A stretch of DNA of 64,000 bases, taken from the NCBI GenBank assembly GCA_945888375.1, contig CAMCZZ010000001.1:124001-188000 (forward strand), read 5' to 3'. The notes below the pieces were generated by a model. That model saw only the letters and a program-made list of their open reading frames with translations, did no database searches and was not told the origin of the DNA. Source of the stretch: Akkermansia muciniphila. GTDB lineage: Bacteria > Verrucomicrobiota > Verrucomicrobiia > Opitutales > Opitutaceae. Below are positions 18,080 through 27,718 of the stretch, piece by piece. The position numbers and the translations under genes are program-made. Within the stretch, counting starts at the first letter, position 1; the number at the start of each line of letters is the position of its first letter.

Positions 18080-19279
18080 ATGGCTTTCATTTCCACGCGT
18101 AGCGCAGGCGGTCAGGCTTCGAATTTTCGTCAAGCGGGTGGCGAGGGGGCGGCTAGCGGGCGCAAACTTAGTCTTGCGGCATCGCAAGCCCTTGCGCGTC
18201 AGAAAACTAACGAGAAAAAGGCCAAGAACTACAAGCTGCCTCTGGGCGAGCTCGCTCTTTTTACCCAGCAGTTGGCCTCCTTGCTAAGCGCAGGGCTGCC
18301 ATTGGTGCAGTGCTTGGAGGCCTTGCAGGATCAGACGGAAGATCCGGTCTTTCGGATCATTATCCGCGATGTCCGGATTGAAATTTCCCAGGGCAGCTCT
18401 TTTTCGAATGCCGTAAAAATTTACCCCAAGGCATTTAATTCACTGTTTATCTCCATGGTGGAGGCAGGTGAAGCCTCGGGTGCTCTGGCCGAGATTTTGA
18501 CCAAGGTAGCGGGTTATTTTGAGGCCAGTGTGAAGCTCTCCAAGAAGGTGAAATCGGCGATGACCTACCCGATAGCGGTGATCGGACTGGCTTTCGCCCT
18601 CGTCAACGTGCTCCTGATTTTCGTGATTCCGGTGTTTGCGTCGATGTTTGCAGACTTCGGGTCCAAGCTGCCTGCCCCCACTCAGATGCTCATCGATTTG
18701 AGTGATTTCCTGAAGCACAACTTTTTCTACCTCGCCGCCGGCGGCTACGGGGCTTTTTGGCTGCTTGGCAAGTTTATCGCCACCCCCCGGGGGCGCCGCA
18801 TCAAGGACGAGCTCTTGGTTAAAGCTCCGATCTTTGGCAGCCTCATCCACAAGATATCCCTATCGCGGTTTTGCCGCACCTACGCCACCCTTATCCGGTC
18901 TGGCGTGCCCATCCTGCGCACGCTGGAGATCGTCTCGGCCGCGTCAAACAAGGTGCAAGTTGAGGACGCCTGCCTGGAAATCGCCAAGCATGTCAGCCAG
19001 GGTGGCCAGGTCTCGGAAATTCTCGCTGCGAACAATTACTTCCCGCCGATGATGAAGCACATGGTGAAAGCGGGCGAAGCCACGGGCAACGTGGACGGCA
19101 TGATGAACAAGATCGCCGATTTCTACGACACCGAGTCGGAGGCCACGGTCGCCTCGCTGACCTCCTTGATCGAGCCTTTGCTGATTGTTTTTCTGGGCGT
19201 GGTGGTGGGTGGCATCGTCATGGCGATGTTCCTGCCTATTTTCCAGCTGGGCGCCGTCGCTGGCGGCATGCAAAAATAA
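18080..19279 (+). CDS. pilC: Type IV pilus/type II secretion inner-membrane protein, PilC/GspF family
   Basis: 399 residues. Two GspF domains are visible. The first begins at LGELALFTQQLASLLSAGLPLVQCLEALQDQ, the second at LSRFCRTYATLIRSGVPILRTLEIVSAAS. Each is followed by the characteristic glycine/glutamate segment (MVEAGEASGALAEIL and MVKAGEATGNVDGMM), and hydrophobic helices lie near 195-220, about 245 and at the C-terminus (LLIVFLGVVVGGIVMAMFLPIF). The unusual Ser/Gly/Lys-rich first 55 residues are not part of the domain. The family forms the inner-membrane platform of the pilus motor. The partner ATPase is not adjacent; a regulator gene follows, and two pilins lie 7 kb downstream. Confidence 0.95.
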   Translation: MAFISTRSAGGQASNFRQAGGEGAASGRKLSLAASQALARQKTNEKKAKNYKLPLGELALFTQQLASLLSAGLPLVQCLEALQDQTEDPVFRIIIRDVRIEISQGSSFSNAVKIYPKAFNSLFISMVEAGEASGALAEILTKVAGYFEASVKLSKKVKSAMTYPIAVIGLAFALVNVLLIFVIPVFASMFADFGSKLPAPTQMLIDLSDFLKHNFFYLAAGGYGAFWLLGKFIATPRGRRIKDELLVKAPIFGSLIHKISLSRFCRTYATLIRSGVPILRTLEIVSAASNKVQVEDACLEIAKHVSQGGQVSEILAANNYFPPMMKHMVKAGEATGNVDGMMNKIADFYDTESEATVASLTSLIEPLLIVFLGVVVGGIVMAMFLPIFQLGAVAGGMQK

Positions 19280-19416
19280 GATTTAGTCAAAGAGTGCTTC
19301 GGTTTTTATGTAGTTACTTTGGCTGATTTTAAATAAGTGGAATAGCCCTGCTGGCTGTCTTGCGCTTTTGGTGACACGGCCGTCTGTTTTTCGGTGTTAC
19401 CTCTTTCCCTGCTGCC

Positions 19417-20679
19417 ATGCCCTCCGTTCTCATCGTAGACGATTTACTTTCCATTCACGAAATGTTGGAGGCGGTGATCCAGCCCACGGGTTACAGCACC
19501 GCCTTTGCCACGGACGGAGAGCAAGCCCTGGCGCGCTACAAGGCGGAAAAGTATGATCTCGTTCTGGCGGATATCGATATGAAGCCGATGGATGGCATCA
19601 CTTTACTGCGCCAGCTCAAGCTCTTCGATCCCACGGCGGCGGTGATTATCATGACCGCTTACGCATCGACTGAAAGTGCGGTTCAGGCGCTTAAATTCGG
19701 GGCCTTTGACTATTTGCAGAAGCCTTTTCGGGTCGATGAGCTCATCGCGACGCTCAAACGGGCCTTCGAATACCGCACCTTCAATGCCACTGCGGCGGCG
19801 CTCCCGGAAGGGGGGCTCGCTACCGGCGGTGGGCCCGACATCGAGGCTCGCTTGGTCGGGGTGAGTGCTCCGCACAAGAAACTCCTCGCGCAGATAAAAA
19901 AACTCGCCGCCGTGCGCACCCCGGTGCTTCTCCAAGGTGAGCCCGGGATCGGTAAGACAGCTATTGCGGAAATCCTTCACACCAGCGCCTCGGGTGGCGA
20001 TTTACCGCTGGTGCGGGTGGATTGCTCGCGCAGCGCGGAGCCCGCTTTTCGCACGAATCTGTTCGGAGAAAATGATGAAGGCGGGGCGTGTGTCATGCAG
20101 GCCCGAGGCGGCACGCTGCTTCTGCAAAATCTGGAGAAGCTCGATACCGGGATGCAGCATGATCTCGTCACCATTTTGCGCTCTCACATCCATAGTTTAA
20201 GGCTGATTTGCACCAGCGCGGCGGACCTCGAGCGGTTGACCGAGGAGGGGCATTTTAATGACGAGTTGTTTTATCGCGTAGCGTCCCTGCCTTTGCAGAT
20301 CCCGCCACTGAGGGAACGACCGGAGGACGTGCCATATCTGGTGCAGTTTTTTGCGGCCCAGGCGGCCAACCCCGGGTTTGATGCTAAATTGATCGAGTTC
20401 TCGCCCGAGGCGCTCGCCATGCTCAAGGCATATTCTTGGCCTGGTAATATTACCGATCTTGGCCAGGTGATTTTGAAGCTCACCGGCGCCAGCGAGGTGC
20501 CGCTGATCGGGGTTGATCAACTCCCTATGCGGCTCAGGGACCTCGGGGGGTGGCCTACGTTGTCCCAATTTCTCTCTTTGCAGGAAAAGCATTACGTTGA
20601 ACAGGTTTTGCATGCTTGCCGCGGCGATAGGGAGCAGGCCGCGAGGGTGCTGGGAGTGGAGCTTTCTCGGTTGGTCTAG
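19417..20679 (+). CDS. NtrC-family response regulator with a degenerate AAA+ domain
   Basis: 420 residues. The receiver domain is intact: D8, D9, phospho-acceptor D52 in LVLADIDM, T in MTAYAS, K in LQKPF. The AAA+ domain keeps a Walker A (GEPGIGKT) and the PLRERPEDV region. The GAFTGA loop that contacts sigma-54 is missing (FGENDEGGACVMQARGG follows directly), and Walker B reads GGTLLLQNLEKL, with Q and N in place of the acidic pair. A Fis-like helix ends abruptly at ARVLGVELSRLV. It therefore probably cannot activate sigma-54 promoters; it may regulate by DNA binding or protein contact. The position 137 bases after pilC suggests pilus control. Confidence 0.87.
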   Translation: MPSVLIVDDLLSIHEMLEAVIQPTGYSTAFATDGEQALARYKAEKYDLVLADIDMKPMDGITLLRQLKLFDPTAAVIIMTAYASTESAVQALKFGAFDYLQKPFRVDELIATLKRAFEYRTFNATAAALPEGGLATGGGPDIEARLVGVSAPHKKLLAQIKKLAAVRTPVLLQGEPGIGKTAIAEILHTSASGGDLPLVRVDCSRSAEPAFRTNLFGENDEGGACVMQARGGTLLLQNLEKLDTGMQHDLVTILRSHIHSLRLICTSAADLERLTEEGHFNDELFYRVASLPLQIPPLRERPEDVPYLVQFFAAQAANPGFDAKLIEFSPEALAMLKAYSWPGNITDLGQVILKLTGASEVPLIGVDQLPMRLRDLGGWPTLSQFLSLQEKHYVEQVLHACRGDREQAARVLGVELSRLV

Positions 20680-20830
20680 TTGTGCTTGGTTCCTTATCCG
20701 CTCAGCCGTAATCATTTCGTTGCCCGAGTCGCGTCGAGGCGACTGGGCGGCTTCTTTCGGTGGGGCTCCTAGCTCGAAAGCCCCTCCGGATATTGTTCGC
20801 CCTAGGGGCTCCACCTCCGCCTAGGGCTCC

Positions 20831-20916
20831 GGGCAGCGCCCTCTCTGCTTCGCTCCGTCCTGCGCCCGGTCCGCACCGAAATCTGCCCGCCCCTCGCCCC
20901 GCTGCTCTGCAGTTCC
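20831..20916 (+). repeat. Dispersed intergenic repeat, copy 1
   Basis: About 86 bases containing GCGCCCTC, then GCTTCGCTCC, then ATCTGCCCGCC, then GCCCCGCTGCTC in the same order as the reverse complement of 27622-27697. It lies in the 412-base gap between the regulator and carB, where no gene, terminator or pyrimidine-type leader was otherwise seen. Confidence 0.6.
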
Positions 20917-21091
20917 ACTGCACGATCCCGGCTCAGCCGCCTAACCCCGTGGCGAAACCCGCCGGGCCGGCCTGGCCTGGTGCGAGGTGGAGTGCGTTAG
21001 CTGACGGCAAACTCGTTACGTTGCCGGGATTCCCTGCCTTTCCGCTTGCCCGACTTTCCACTGGGTTCAACCCTCCGCCACTTCTACGTCC

Positions 21092-24000
21092 ATGCCCAAG
21101 CGCACCGATCTCAAGTCCATCCTTATCATTGGCGCCGGTCCTATCGTGATCGGCCAGGCCTGCGAGTTCGATTACTCGGGCACCCAGGCATGTAAAGCCC
21201 TGCGAGAAGAGGGTTACCGGATTATTTTGGTCAACTCGAACCCGGCTACGATCATGACCGATCCGGAGTTTGCAGACGCCACCTACATCGAGCCACTCAC
21301 GGTTGAGTTCGTGGAAAAAATCATCGCCGCCGAGCGCCCCGACGCCCTGCTGCCTACGCTAGGCGGGCAGACTGCGCTCAACCTCTCGATGCAGCTGCAC
21401 GAGAAGGGCATCCTGGCTAAGTATAACGTTGAGATGATCGGCGCCAAACCCGCCGCCATCAATAAAGGCGAGGACCGTGAACTGTTTAAGCAGTGCATGT
21501 TGAAGATCGGTCTCGACGTCGCCCGCTCCCGCACCGTCAAAACTCTCGATGAGGCCCGCGCCGCCGCCGAGGCCCTCGGCGCCTACCCGCTCATCATCCG
21601 CCCGTCTTTCACCCTCGGCGGCTCCGGCGGCGGCATCGCCTACAACAAGGAAGAGTTCGAGCGCATCTGCGCCAACGGCCTCGATCTCTCCCCTGTTCAT
21701 GAGGTGCTCGTCGAGGAGTGCCTGCTCGGCTGGAAGGAATACGAGATGGAGGTGATGCGCGACCACAAGGACCAGTGCGTGGTGATCTGCTCGATCGAGA
21801 ACTTTGATCCCATGGGCGTGCACACGGGCGACTCCATCACGGTGGCCCCGGCGATGACGCTGACCGATAAAGAGTTTCAGGTCATGCGTGACGCCTCCTT
21901 CGCCGTTATTCGCGAGATCGGGGTCGAGACCGGTGGATCCAACATCCAGTTCTCCATCGACCCGAAGACCGGCCGCCAAGTGGTGATCGAGATGAATCCC
22001 CGCGTGTCGCGTTCCTCTGCGCTCGCTTCCAAAGCCACCGGGTTCCCCATCGCCAAGATCGCCGCCAAACTCGCCGTCGGCTACACCCTCGACGAGCTGC
22101 GCAACGACATCACGCGCCTCACCCCGGCCAGTTTCGAGCCCACCATCGATTACGTCGTCACCAAGATCCCGCGCTTTACTTTCGAGAAGTTCCCCGGTGC
22201 CGACGCCACTCTCACATCCGCGATGAAGTCGGTCGGCGAAGCCATGGCCATCGGCCGCACCTTCAAGGAGTCTTTCCAGAAGGCTCTGCGCTCTCTCGAA
22301 GTTGGCGCCTTCGGCTTCGGCGGCGGCAAGCTCGGCGGCAACGACCTGCCCGACGACCAGGTGATCCGACGCAAGCTCGCCACCCCGAACAACGAGCGCG
22401 TTTTCTATCTCCGCTACGCCTTCATGGCCGGCTACACCGTCGAGCAGATTTTCGACCTTTCCAAGATCGACCCTTGGTTCCTCACCCAGCTTCAGGAGAT
22501 CTATCAACTCGAGGTCGAGTTAAAGCGCTACAATCTAAAGGGTGTTCCGCTGCCGCTCCTCCGCCGCGCCAAGCAGGCCGGTTTCTCCGACGCCCAGCTC
22601 GCGATCTTCCTCAAGGCCGATGATCTTTTCGCCGTCCGGGCCGCCCGCAAGGAGCGCGGCCTCGGCACGACCTACCGTCTGGTGGACACCTGCGCGGCCG
22701 AGTTTGAGGCCTTCACACCGTATTACTATTCCAGCTACGGCGACGAGAACGAGGTCATGCCGCCCAAGGGCAAAAAGAAGATCATGATCCTCGGCGGTGG
22801 CCCCAACCGCATCGGCCAGGGTATCGAGTTCGACTATTGCTGCGTGCACGCCTCCTTCGCCCTGCGCGAGGCCGGCTTCGAGACCGTGATGGTCAACAGC
22901 AACCCCGAGACCGTCTCGACCGACTACGACACCTCCGACCGCCTCTACTTCGAGCCGCTCACCCTCGAGGACGTGCTGGAGATCTACGAGCAGGAGCAGT
23001 GCTCGGGCGTGATCGTGCAGTTTGGCGGCCAGACCCCGCTGAATCTCGCAACCGCTCTGAAAAAGGCCGGCGTCAATGTCATCGGCACCAGCCCCGAGTC
23101 CATCGAGGCCGCCGAGGACCGGAAGCTTTTCTCCGCCATCCTCACCGAGACGCGGCTAAAGTCGCCCGATCACCGCACCGCGATGAACGAGCCCGATGCG
23201 CTCGCCGCCGCCCACGCGCTGGGTTTCCCGGTGCTGCTGCGTCCCAGTTTCGTGCTCGGTGGCCGCGGCATGTTCATCGTTTACAGTGAGGACGAGTTCA
23301 AAGCCGTCGTCCGCCAGGCCTTCGACGTGATGCCGGACAAGCCCGTGTTGATCGACAAATTCCTAGAAGATGCGATCGAGCTCGACGTCGACTGCATCAG
23401 CGACGGCACCACCACCGTGATCGGGGGGATGCTGGAGCACATCGAGTTCGCCGGCGTCCACTCCGGTGACGCCGCCATGGTCATGCCGCCTCACACCCTC
23501 GGCAAGGCTATGCTCGACGAGGTCCGCCGCGCCACCCACGACCTCGCCCGGGCGCTCAAGGTCGTCGGCCTGATGAACGTTCAATACGCCATCAAGGACG
23601 GCCAGCTCTACGTCCTGGAGGTCAATCCGCGTGCCTCCCGCACCGTGCCCTTCGTCGCGAAGGCCATCGGAGCGCCCCTCGCCAAGCTCGCGGCCCGCGT
23701 CATGACCGGCTCGAAGCTGGCCGACCTCGGTTTTACACGCGAGCAGACCCCGAAGCACTGGTGCGTAAAGGAGGCGGTGTTTCCCTTCGCCCGCTTCCCC
23801 GGCGCCACCATCGTGCTCTCGCCCGAGATGCGCTCCACCGGAGAAGTCATGGGCCTCGATGCTGATCTCGGCGTGGCTTTCGCCAAGGCTCAGGCCGCGG
23901 CCAAGCCCGGCCTGCCCGTCGCGGGTAATGTTTTCCTCTCGGTCAAAGACGCCGACAAGCCCCTCGTCGTTGACACGGCGCGGCAGTTGGTCGCCCTCGG

Positions 24001-24331
24001 CTTCAGTGTTTTCTCCACCGGCGGCACGGCCAAGGTTTTGGCTGAAAACGGGGTGCCTGTCACCCGTCTGGCCAAGATCGACGAAGGCCGGCCCGATCCG
24101 GTTGACATGATCAAGAACGGCCAGATCCAACTCGTCATCAACACCCCTGCCGGCCAGATCCCGCGGCAGGACGAAAACAAGATCCGCGCCGCCGCCTACG
24201 CCCACAGCGTGTGTATCATGACCACCTTGACCGGCGCCAGAGCCGCCCTCCAAGGCATCAAGGCGCTCAAGCAGCAGCAAATCGGCGTGAAGCCCATCCA
24301 GGCCTACAAGGGCAACGTGACCGAGGTGTGA
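21092..24331 (+). CDS. carB: Carbamoyl-phosphate synthase, large subunit
   Basis: 1079 residues, the usual full length. Both halves of the duplicated enzyme are present: [28 protein letters not shown] at the start and [28 protein letters not shown] at about residue 566. Each is followed by an ATP-grasp domain with [17 protein letters not shown] and [17 protein letters not shown]. The C-terminal allosteric MGS-like domain begins near [33 protein letters not shown]. The enzyme makes carbamoyl phosphate for arginine and pyrimidines with CarA. carA is not adjacent, so the subunits are encoded apart. No frameshift was seen. Confidence 0.99.
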   Translation: MPKRTDLKSILIIGAGPIVIGQACEFDYSGTQACKALREEGYRIILVNSNPATIMTDPEFADATYIEPLTVEFVEKIIAAERPDALLPTLGGQTALNLSMQLHEKGILAKYNVEMIGAKPAAINKGEDRELFKQCMLKIGLDVARSRTVKTLDEARAAAEALGAYPLIIRPSFTLGGSGGGIAYNKEEFERICANGLDLSPVHEVLVEECLLGWKEYEMEVMRDHKDQCVVICSIENFDPMGVHTGDSITVAPAMTLTDKEFQVMRDASFAVIREIGVETGGSNIQFSIDPKTGRQVVIEMNPRVSRSSALASKATGFPIAKIAAKLAVGYTLDELRNDITRLTPASFEPTIDYVVTKIPRFTFEKFPGADATLTSAMKSVGEAMAIGRTFKESFQKALRSLEVGAFGFGGGKLGGNDLPDDQVIRRKLATPNNERVFYLRYAFMAGYTVEQIFDLSKIDPWFLTQLQEIYQLEVELKRYNLKGVPLPLLRRAKQAGFSDAQLAIFLKADDLFAVRAARKERGLGTTYRLVDTCAAEFEAFTPYYYSSYGDENEVMPPKGKKKIMILGGGPNRIGQGIEFDYCCVHASFALREAGFETVMVNSNPETVSTDYDTSDRLYFEPLTLEDVLEIYEQEQCSGVIVQFGGQTPLNLATALKKAGVNVIGTSPESIEAAEDRKLFSAILTETRLKSPDHRTAMNEPDALAAAHALGFPVLLRPSFVLGGRGMFIVYSEDEFKAVVRQAFDVMPDKPVLIDKFLEDAIELDVDCISDGTTTVIGGMLEHIEFAGVHSGDAAMVMPPHTLGKAMLDEVRRATHDLARALKVVGLMNVQYAIKDGQLYVLEVNPRASRTVPFVAKAIGAPLAKLAARVMTGSKLADLGFTREQTPKHWCVKEAVFPFARFPGATIVLSPEMRSTGEVMGLDADLGVAFAKAQAAAKPGLPVAGNVFLSVKDADKPLVVDTARQLVALGFSVFSTGGTAKVLAENGVPVTRLAKIDEGRPDPVDMIKNGQIQLVINTPAGQIPRQDENKIRAAAYAHSVCIMTTLTGARAALQGIKALKQQQIGVKPIQAYKGNVTEV

Positions 24332-24338
24332 CGTGGCC

Positions 24339-25232
24339 ATGCCCGTCGTCGACGCGCATATCCACGCCTATCCCCCGGAGGTTTTCGCCGATCCCGTGCG
24401 CTGGGGGGCGGAGCGCGGGGAGGCGTGGTGGACGCGCTGTGTGGCTCCCCCGGGGAAGCGTTCGTTGCAAGGCTGGGCCACGATTGACCAGCTCTTGCGC
24501 GATATGGACGCCGCCGGCGTCGAGCAGGTTGTCATGTTGGGCTGGTATTGGGAGCGGCAGGCCACCTGTGATTGGCAAAATAGCTGTTATGGCGATTGGC
24601 ACCGGGCGCACCCCGACCGCATCCAGGCCTTTGCCAGCGTCAATCCGGCCGCCGGGGTGACGGCGCGCGAGGCCTTGGAGCGCGCGCTGGATGGGGGACT
24701 CTGCGGGATCGGTGAGCTTTTGCCGCAAGTGCAGGGTGGCCGTCTGGATGACGACGACTGGGGCCGGGTGTTTGCCCTCGCCGCGGCGCGGGGTGTCCCG
24801 GTCAACCTCCACGTTACCGACCCGCTCTCGTGCCGGCCGGATTCGGGGATGGTGGCCACGCCGCTGGATACTTATCTGCAAATGATCGGAGCGCATCCGG
24901 GCACCACCTTCATTCTCGCGCATTGGGGGGGCGGGCTCCCGTTCTACGAACTCAATCCGAAGTTAAAGCCCCTGTTTCAAAACGTCTATTACGACACAGC
25001 GGCCACGCCTCTGCTTTATGATCCGAGTGTGTTCCGGCGGGTGGCCGACATCATCGGTCCGGAGCGGATCCTTTGGGGCACGGATTACCCGCTCTTGACC
25101 CATCCCCGCCTGACTCGGGAGCCTACTTTCCGGCACGACCTGGATGACGTGCGCGGACCCTTAGCTGCGCTTGGCCCCGCCGAGCTCGAGTTGATCCTTG
25201 GCGGCAACCTGCTGCGTTTGCTCCGGAGGTGA
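24339..25232 (+). CDS. Amidohydrolase-family metal-dependent hydrolase (TIM barrel)
   Basis: 297 residues from ATG 24339 (a GTG two codons earlier is possible). The metal-binding HxH is in VVDAHIHAYPPE at the N-terminus, a lysine-free beta-strand IGELLPQVQGG lies mid-protein, then FILAHWGGGLPFYEL and the C-terminal RILWGTDYPLLTHPRL with the metal-ligand aspartate. These match the amidohydrolase-2 (PF04909) group, which includes decarboxylases and lactonases. The substrate cannot be told. It begins 7 bases after the carB stop and may be co-transcribed with carB and nadD. Confidence 0.9.
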   Translation: MPVVDAHIHAYPPEVFADPVRWGAERGEAWWTRCVAPPGKRSLQGWATIDQLLRDMDAAGVEQVVMLGWYWERQATCDWQNSCYGDWHRAHPDRIQAFASVNPAAGVTAREALERALDGGLCGIGELLPQVQGGRLDDDDWGRVFALAAARGVPVNLHVTDPLSCRPDSGMVATPLDTYLQMIGAHPGTTFILAHWGGGLPFYELNPKLKPLFQNVYYDTAATPLLYDPSVFRRVADIIGPERILWGTDYPLLTHPRLTREPTFRHDLDDVRGPLAALGPAELELILGGNLLRLLRR

Positions 25233-25303
25233 GGAGGCGCCGGGCAGGGGCCCGTTCGAAAGCGGGGCTTGTCGCGCCGTCATTCGACGGGCACTTGGGA
25301 GGC

Positions 25304-25900
25304 ATGCGAATCGGCATTCTGGGGGGGAGTTTTGATCCGGTGCATCGCGGCCACCTCGGGATAGCGGGGGCGGTGGCGGATGCATTGGGGCTGGAGCGCG
25401 TGCTTTTTTTGCCCGCCGCCCAAGCGCCTCTGCGGGATGCGGCGGTGCACGCGAGCGGGTCGCAACGAGCGGAGATGTTGCGCCTGGCCCTGGACGAGAC
25501 CGGCGACCGGCGCTTTGACGTGAGTGAGCTGGAGCTGGGGCGCGGCGGCCTCAGCTACGCGGTGGACACTTTGCGCACTCTGCATGCGGAGAGACCGGCG
25601 GATGATTTTTTTTGGATCTTGGGCGAGGATCAATGGGTCAGGCTCGGTCACTGGCGTGAACCGGCCGAACTGGCCCGGTTAGCCGAATGGGCGGTTTATC
25701 CCCGGCCGGGTTATGGCCCGCTTGCGGCGGGGACCGCTTTGGCGGGGTTTCGCGTGCACCGGGTCGTTTCCGCCGGGGCCTGGGACATCAGCTCCAGCTT
25801 GGTGCGGACGCGGCTCGGCCAGGGCGAGGACGTATCTGCCTGGGTGCCGGACAAGGTGATTGAATACATCCGCAAAAGCGGACTCTATCTCTCTCATTAA
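25304..25900 (+). CDS. nadD: Nicotinate-nucleotide adenylyltransferase
   Basis: 198 residues from ATG 25304. Nucleotidyltransferase motif GGSFDPVHRGH at residues 7-17 (HxGH), VLFLPAAQAPLR for substrate contact, ILGEDQWVRLGHWREPAELAR, and the C-terminal ISSSLVRTRL (the ISSTxxR element). NadD adenylates nicotinate mononucleotide in NAD synthesis. It is directly followed by rsfS with a 4-base gap, the order common in many bacteria. Confidence 0.95.
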   Translation: MRIGILGGSFDPVHRGHLGIAGAVADALGLERVLFLPAAQAPLRDAAVHASGSQRAEMLRLALDETGDRRFDVSELELGRGGLSYAVDTLRTLHAERPADDFFWILGEDQWVRLGHWREPAELARLAEWAVYPRPGYGPLAAGTALAGFRVHRVVSAGAWDISSSLVRTRLGQGEDVSAWVPDKVIEYIRKSGLYLSH

Positions 25901-25904
25901 ACCC

Positions 25905-26486
25905 ATGGCCACCGTATCCGACGCTCAGACTTCTTCGATTCTTCGCGCGCTTGTAGCCGCCTTGGAGGATAAAAAGGCGGAGCAACTCAAGGTCATGAAC
26001 GTGGGCGGGCTTTCCGACATCACGGATTTTCTCGTCCTCGCCACCGGCAACAGCGAGCCACACCTGCGCGCGCTGCGTATCGAGGCGGAAAAGATTTTCG
26101 ACGCTGCCAAGCTGCCCATCGCCGGCACGGAGCAGGGTGGCTACGGCAGTGGCTGGACGGTCATGGACGCCTACCAAATCATGGTCCACTTCTTCACCGC
26201 CGAGCAGCGGGTAAACTATGCCTTGGACAAACTTTGGAAGGATGCAGTGGAAATTGATTTGAAGACGATGGCCGCCAAAGTGGCTGCTCCGGCTAAACCC
26301 AAGGTTGCCAAAGCGCCCAAGGCCAAGGCGCCCAAGACCGCGGCCAAGGCCAAGACGGTCAAGTCATCGCCTAAACCCCGTGCGACTGTTAAAAAGTCAA
26401 CCGCTCCCAAATCTGCCGCCAAAAAACCTGCCGCCAAGGCCAAGCCCGCGGCGGCTAAAGCGGTTAAAAAAAGCACGCAAAAATAA
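25905..26486 (+). CDS. rsfS: Ribosomal silencing factor RsfS with a Lys/Ala/Pro-rich tail
   Basis: 193 residues. The first ~120 form the RsfS domain: LVAALEDKKAEQLKVMNVGGLSDITDFLVLATGNSEPHLRALRI and GSGWTVMDAYQIMVHFFTAEQRVNYALDKLW. RsfS binds ribosomal protein L14 and blocks subunit joining in starvation. The remaining ~70 residues are almost only K, A, P, S and T in a histone-H1/AlgP-like repeat (KAPKAKAPKTAAKAKTVKS), ending KKSTQK. Standard RsfS is about 105-130 residues, so the tail is an addition; it would bind nucleic acid, possibly rRNA. It is in frame with no sign of sequencing error. Confidence 0.95.
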   Translation: MATVSDAQTSSILRALVAALEDKKAEQLKVMNVGGLSDITDFLVLATGNSEPHLRALRIEAEKIFDAAKLPIAGTEQGGYGSGWTVMDAYQIMVHFFTAEQRVNYALDKLWKDAVEIDLKTMAAKVAAPAKPKVAKAPKAKAPKTAAKAKTVKSSPKPRATVKKSTAPKSAAKKPAAKAKPAAAKAVKKSTQK

Positions 26487-26651
26487 AACCTTCGCGCCTG
26501 CCCAACTCGCCCCCGATACTAGGCCCGTCGCTAGACTGTTACACTCAGCCGGGCGGCTTTTAGCTTGTTAAACTCCGGTCCACTTGTTGTCATATGGTTG
26601 CAGTTTTTAGTAATAACATCGTAAATAGCACATAATAAACATCTAACTCCT

Positions 26652-27005
26652 ATGAATAATCGCAAAAACCAAGCCTTCACCCTCGTCGAAATCATGATTG
26701 TAGTCGTGATCATCGGACTTTTGGCCGCCATGGCCATTCCCGCCTTCCAAAAGGTTCGCTCTAATTCTCAAAACAAAGCGGTTACCAATAACTTGCGCCA
26801 GCTTTCCGCCGCTGCCGACCAGTATTACCTCGAGAGTGGTAACACCACGGTCAATTCCTCTGACCTCGTGGGCACCAACACCACCCAATACGTGAAGGTG
26901 ATCAAGACGGTTGCGAACGAGACCTATACCTCCGCGCTGACCCAGGGCAATGCCTTGACGGCCTCTGGTGTATCTGGCCAACGCACCGTTACTTATTCCA
27001 ACTAA
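26652..27005 (+). CDS. Type IV pilin-like protein, copy 1
   Basis: 117 residues. A short basic leader, then the class III signal FTLVEIMIVVVIIGLLAAMAIPAF with Glu at position 5 of the mature protein. The residue before the cleavage point is alanine (NQA|FTLVE), whereas prepilin peptidases prefer glycine. The mature part is short (109 residues) with KVRSNSQNKAVTNNLRQLSAAADQYYLESG and an Asn/Thr-rich C-terminal half, typical of small major pilins of this lineage. A near-identical copy follows at 27161. Confidence 0.93.
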   Translation: MNNRKNQAFTLVEIMIVVVIIGLLAAMAIPAFQKVRSNSQNKAVTNNLRQLSAAADQYYLESGNTTVNSSDLVGTNTTQYVKVIKTVANETYTSALTQGNALTASGVSGQRTVTYSN

Positions 27006-27160
27006 TGAGGCGGATGCCGGATTACTTGGTCCGGTTTTCTCTCGGTTGGTTTTAAGGTATTTTCTCTACATGAAACTGACTTGAGTTTATCCTCAATGAG
27101 CCCATTCTTCTCTTTTGCTGCTCTAGGCACTAAAGTCACATAAAAAATAATACAATAAAT

Positions 27161-27514
27161 ATGAAAAATCTTAACAACAAGGGCTTTACGCTCGTTGAAA
27201 TCATGATCGTAGTTGTCATCATCGGCCTTCTGGCCGCTATGGCGATTCCCGCGTTCCAAAAGGTTCGCTCTAACTCCCAAGACAAAGCCGTCACGAATAA
27301 CCTGCGTCAGCTCTCTTCTGCTGCCGACCAGTATTACCTCGAGACCGGTAACACCACCGTTAACTCCTCTGACCTCGTGGGCACCAACACGACCCAATAC
27401 GTCAAGGTTGTTCAAACCGTGGCTAACGAGACCTACACCGCCGTCCTTACCCAAGGCAATGCCCTCACGGCTTCCGGTGTTTCCCGTCAGCGCACCATCA
27501 CCTACTCCAACTAA
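27161..27514 (+). CDS. Type IV pilin-like protein, copy 2
   Basis: 117 residues, almost identical to the pilin at 26652 over the mature region; differences include SQDKAV for SQNKAV and KVVQTV for KVIKTV. Here the leader ends in the normal glycine (NNKG|FTLVEI). The 155-base gap between the two genes shows no similarity to the region upstream of copy 1, so each may have its own promoter. A strong terminator follows at 27540-27568. Expected role: structural pilin assembled by a PilB/PilC-type motor. Confidence 0.95.
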   Translation: MKNLNNKGFTLVEIMIVVVIIGLLAAMAIPAFQKVRSNSQDKAVTNNLRQLSSAADQYYLETGNTTVNSSDLVGTNTTQYVKVVQTVANETYTAVLTQGNALTASGVSRQRTITYSN

Positions 27515-27539
27515 GTTTTGGTTAGGCTTTAGCTTTAGG

Positions 27540-27568
27540 CCGCCAGTCGTTCGGACTGGCGGTTTTTT
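27540..27568 (+). terminator. Rho-independent terminator after the pilin pair
   Basis: The stem CCGCCAGTC/GACTGGCGG with a three-base loop (GTT) is followed by six T residues, 26 bases downstream of the second pilin stop. Confidence 0.9.
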
Positions 27569-27621
27569 GCGTCCAGCGCCGGGCGGCGGGAGCGATTTTC
27601 CAGGCTAAACCAACATTCGTT

Positions 27622-27697
27622 TGGATGGCGGAGCAGCGGGGCTTGGTGGCGGGCAGATTGCGGCGCGGAAGGGAGCGAAGCGAAGAGGGCGCAGCCC
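27622..27697 (-). repeat. Dispersed intergenic repeat, copy 2
   Basis: Read on the minus strand it runs GGGCTGCGCCCTC, GCTTCGCTCC, GCAATCTGCCCGCC, GCCCCGCTGCTCC, the same blocks and order as 20831-20916. It occupies part of the 333-base gap between the pilins and the membrane protein gene, which holds no gene that I can support. Confidence 0.6.
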
Positions 27698-27718
27698 GGT
27701 ATATTCGCGGCATCCGGG

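Noticed and set aside
19351-19380. TGGCTGTCTTGC sequence before the NtrC-like gene
   Set aside because: The spacing between the TGG and TTGC parts is too short for a sigma-54 promoter.
21359-24340. Long minus-strand frames across carB
   Set aside because: They are antisense to an intact carB and have the low-complexity G/A/V/D/H composition of antisense reading in GC-rich DNA.
26596-26616. Possible sigma-54 promoter before the first pilin
   Set aside because: A TTGCA-like -12 element is present, but the -24 element lacks the conserved GG, so the match is too weak to report.
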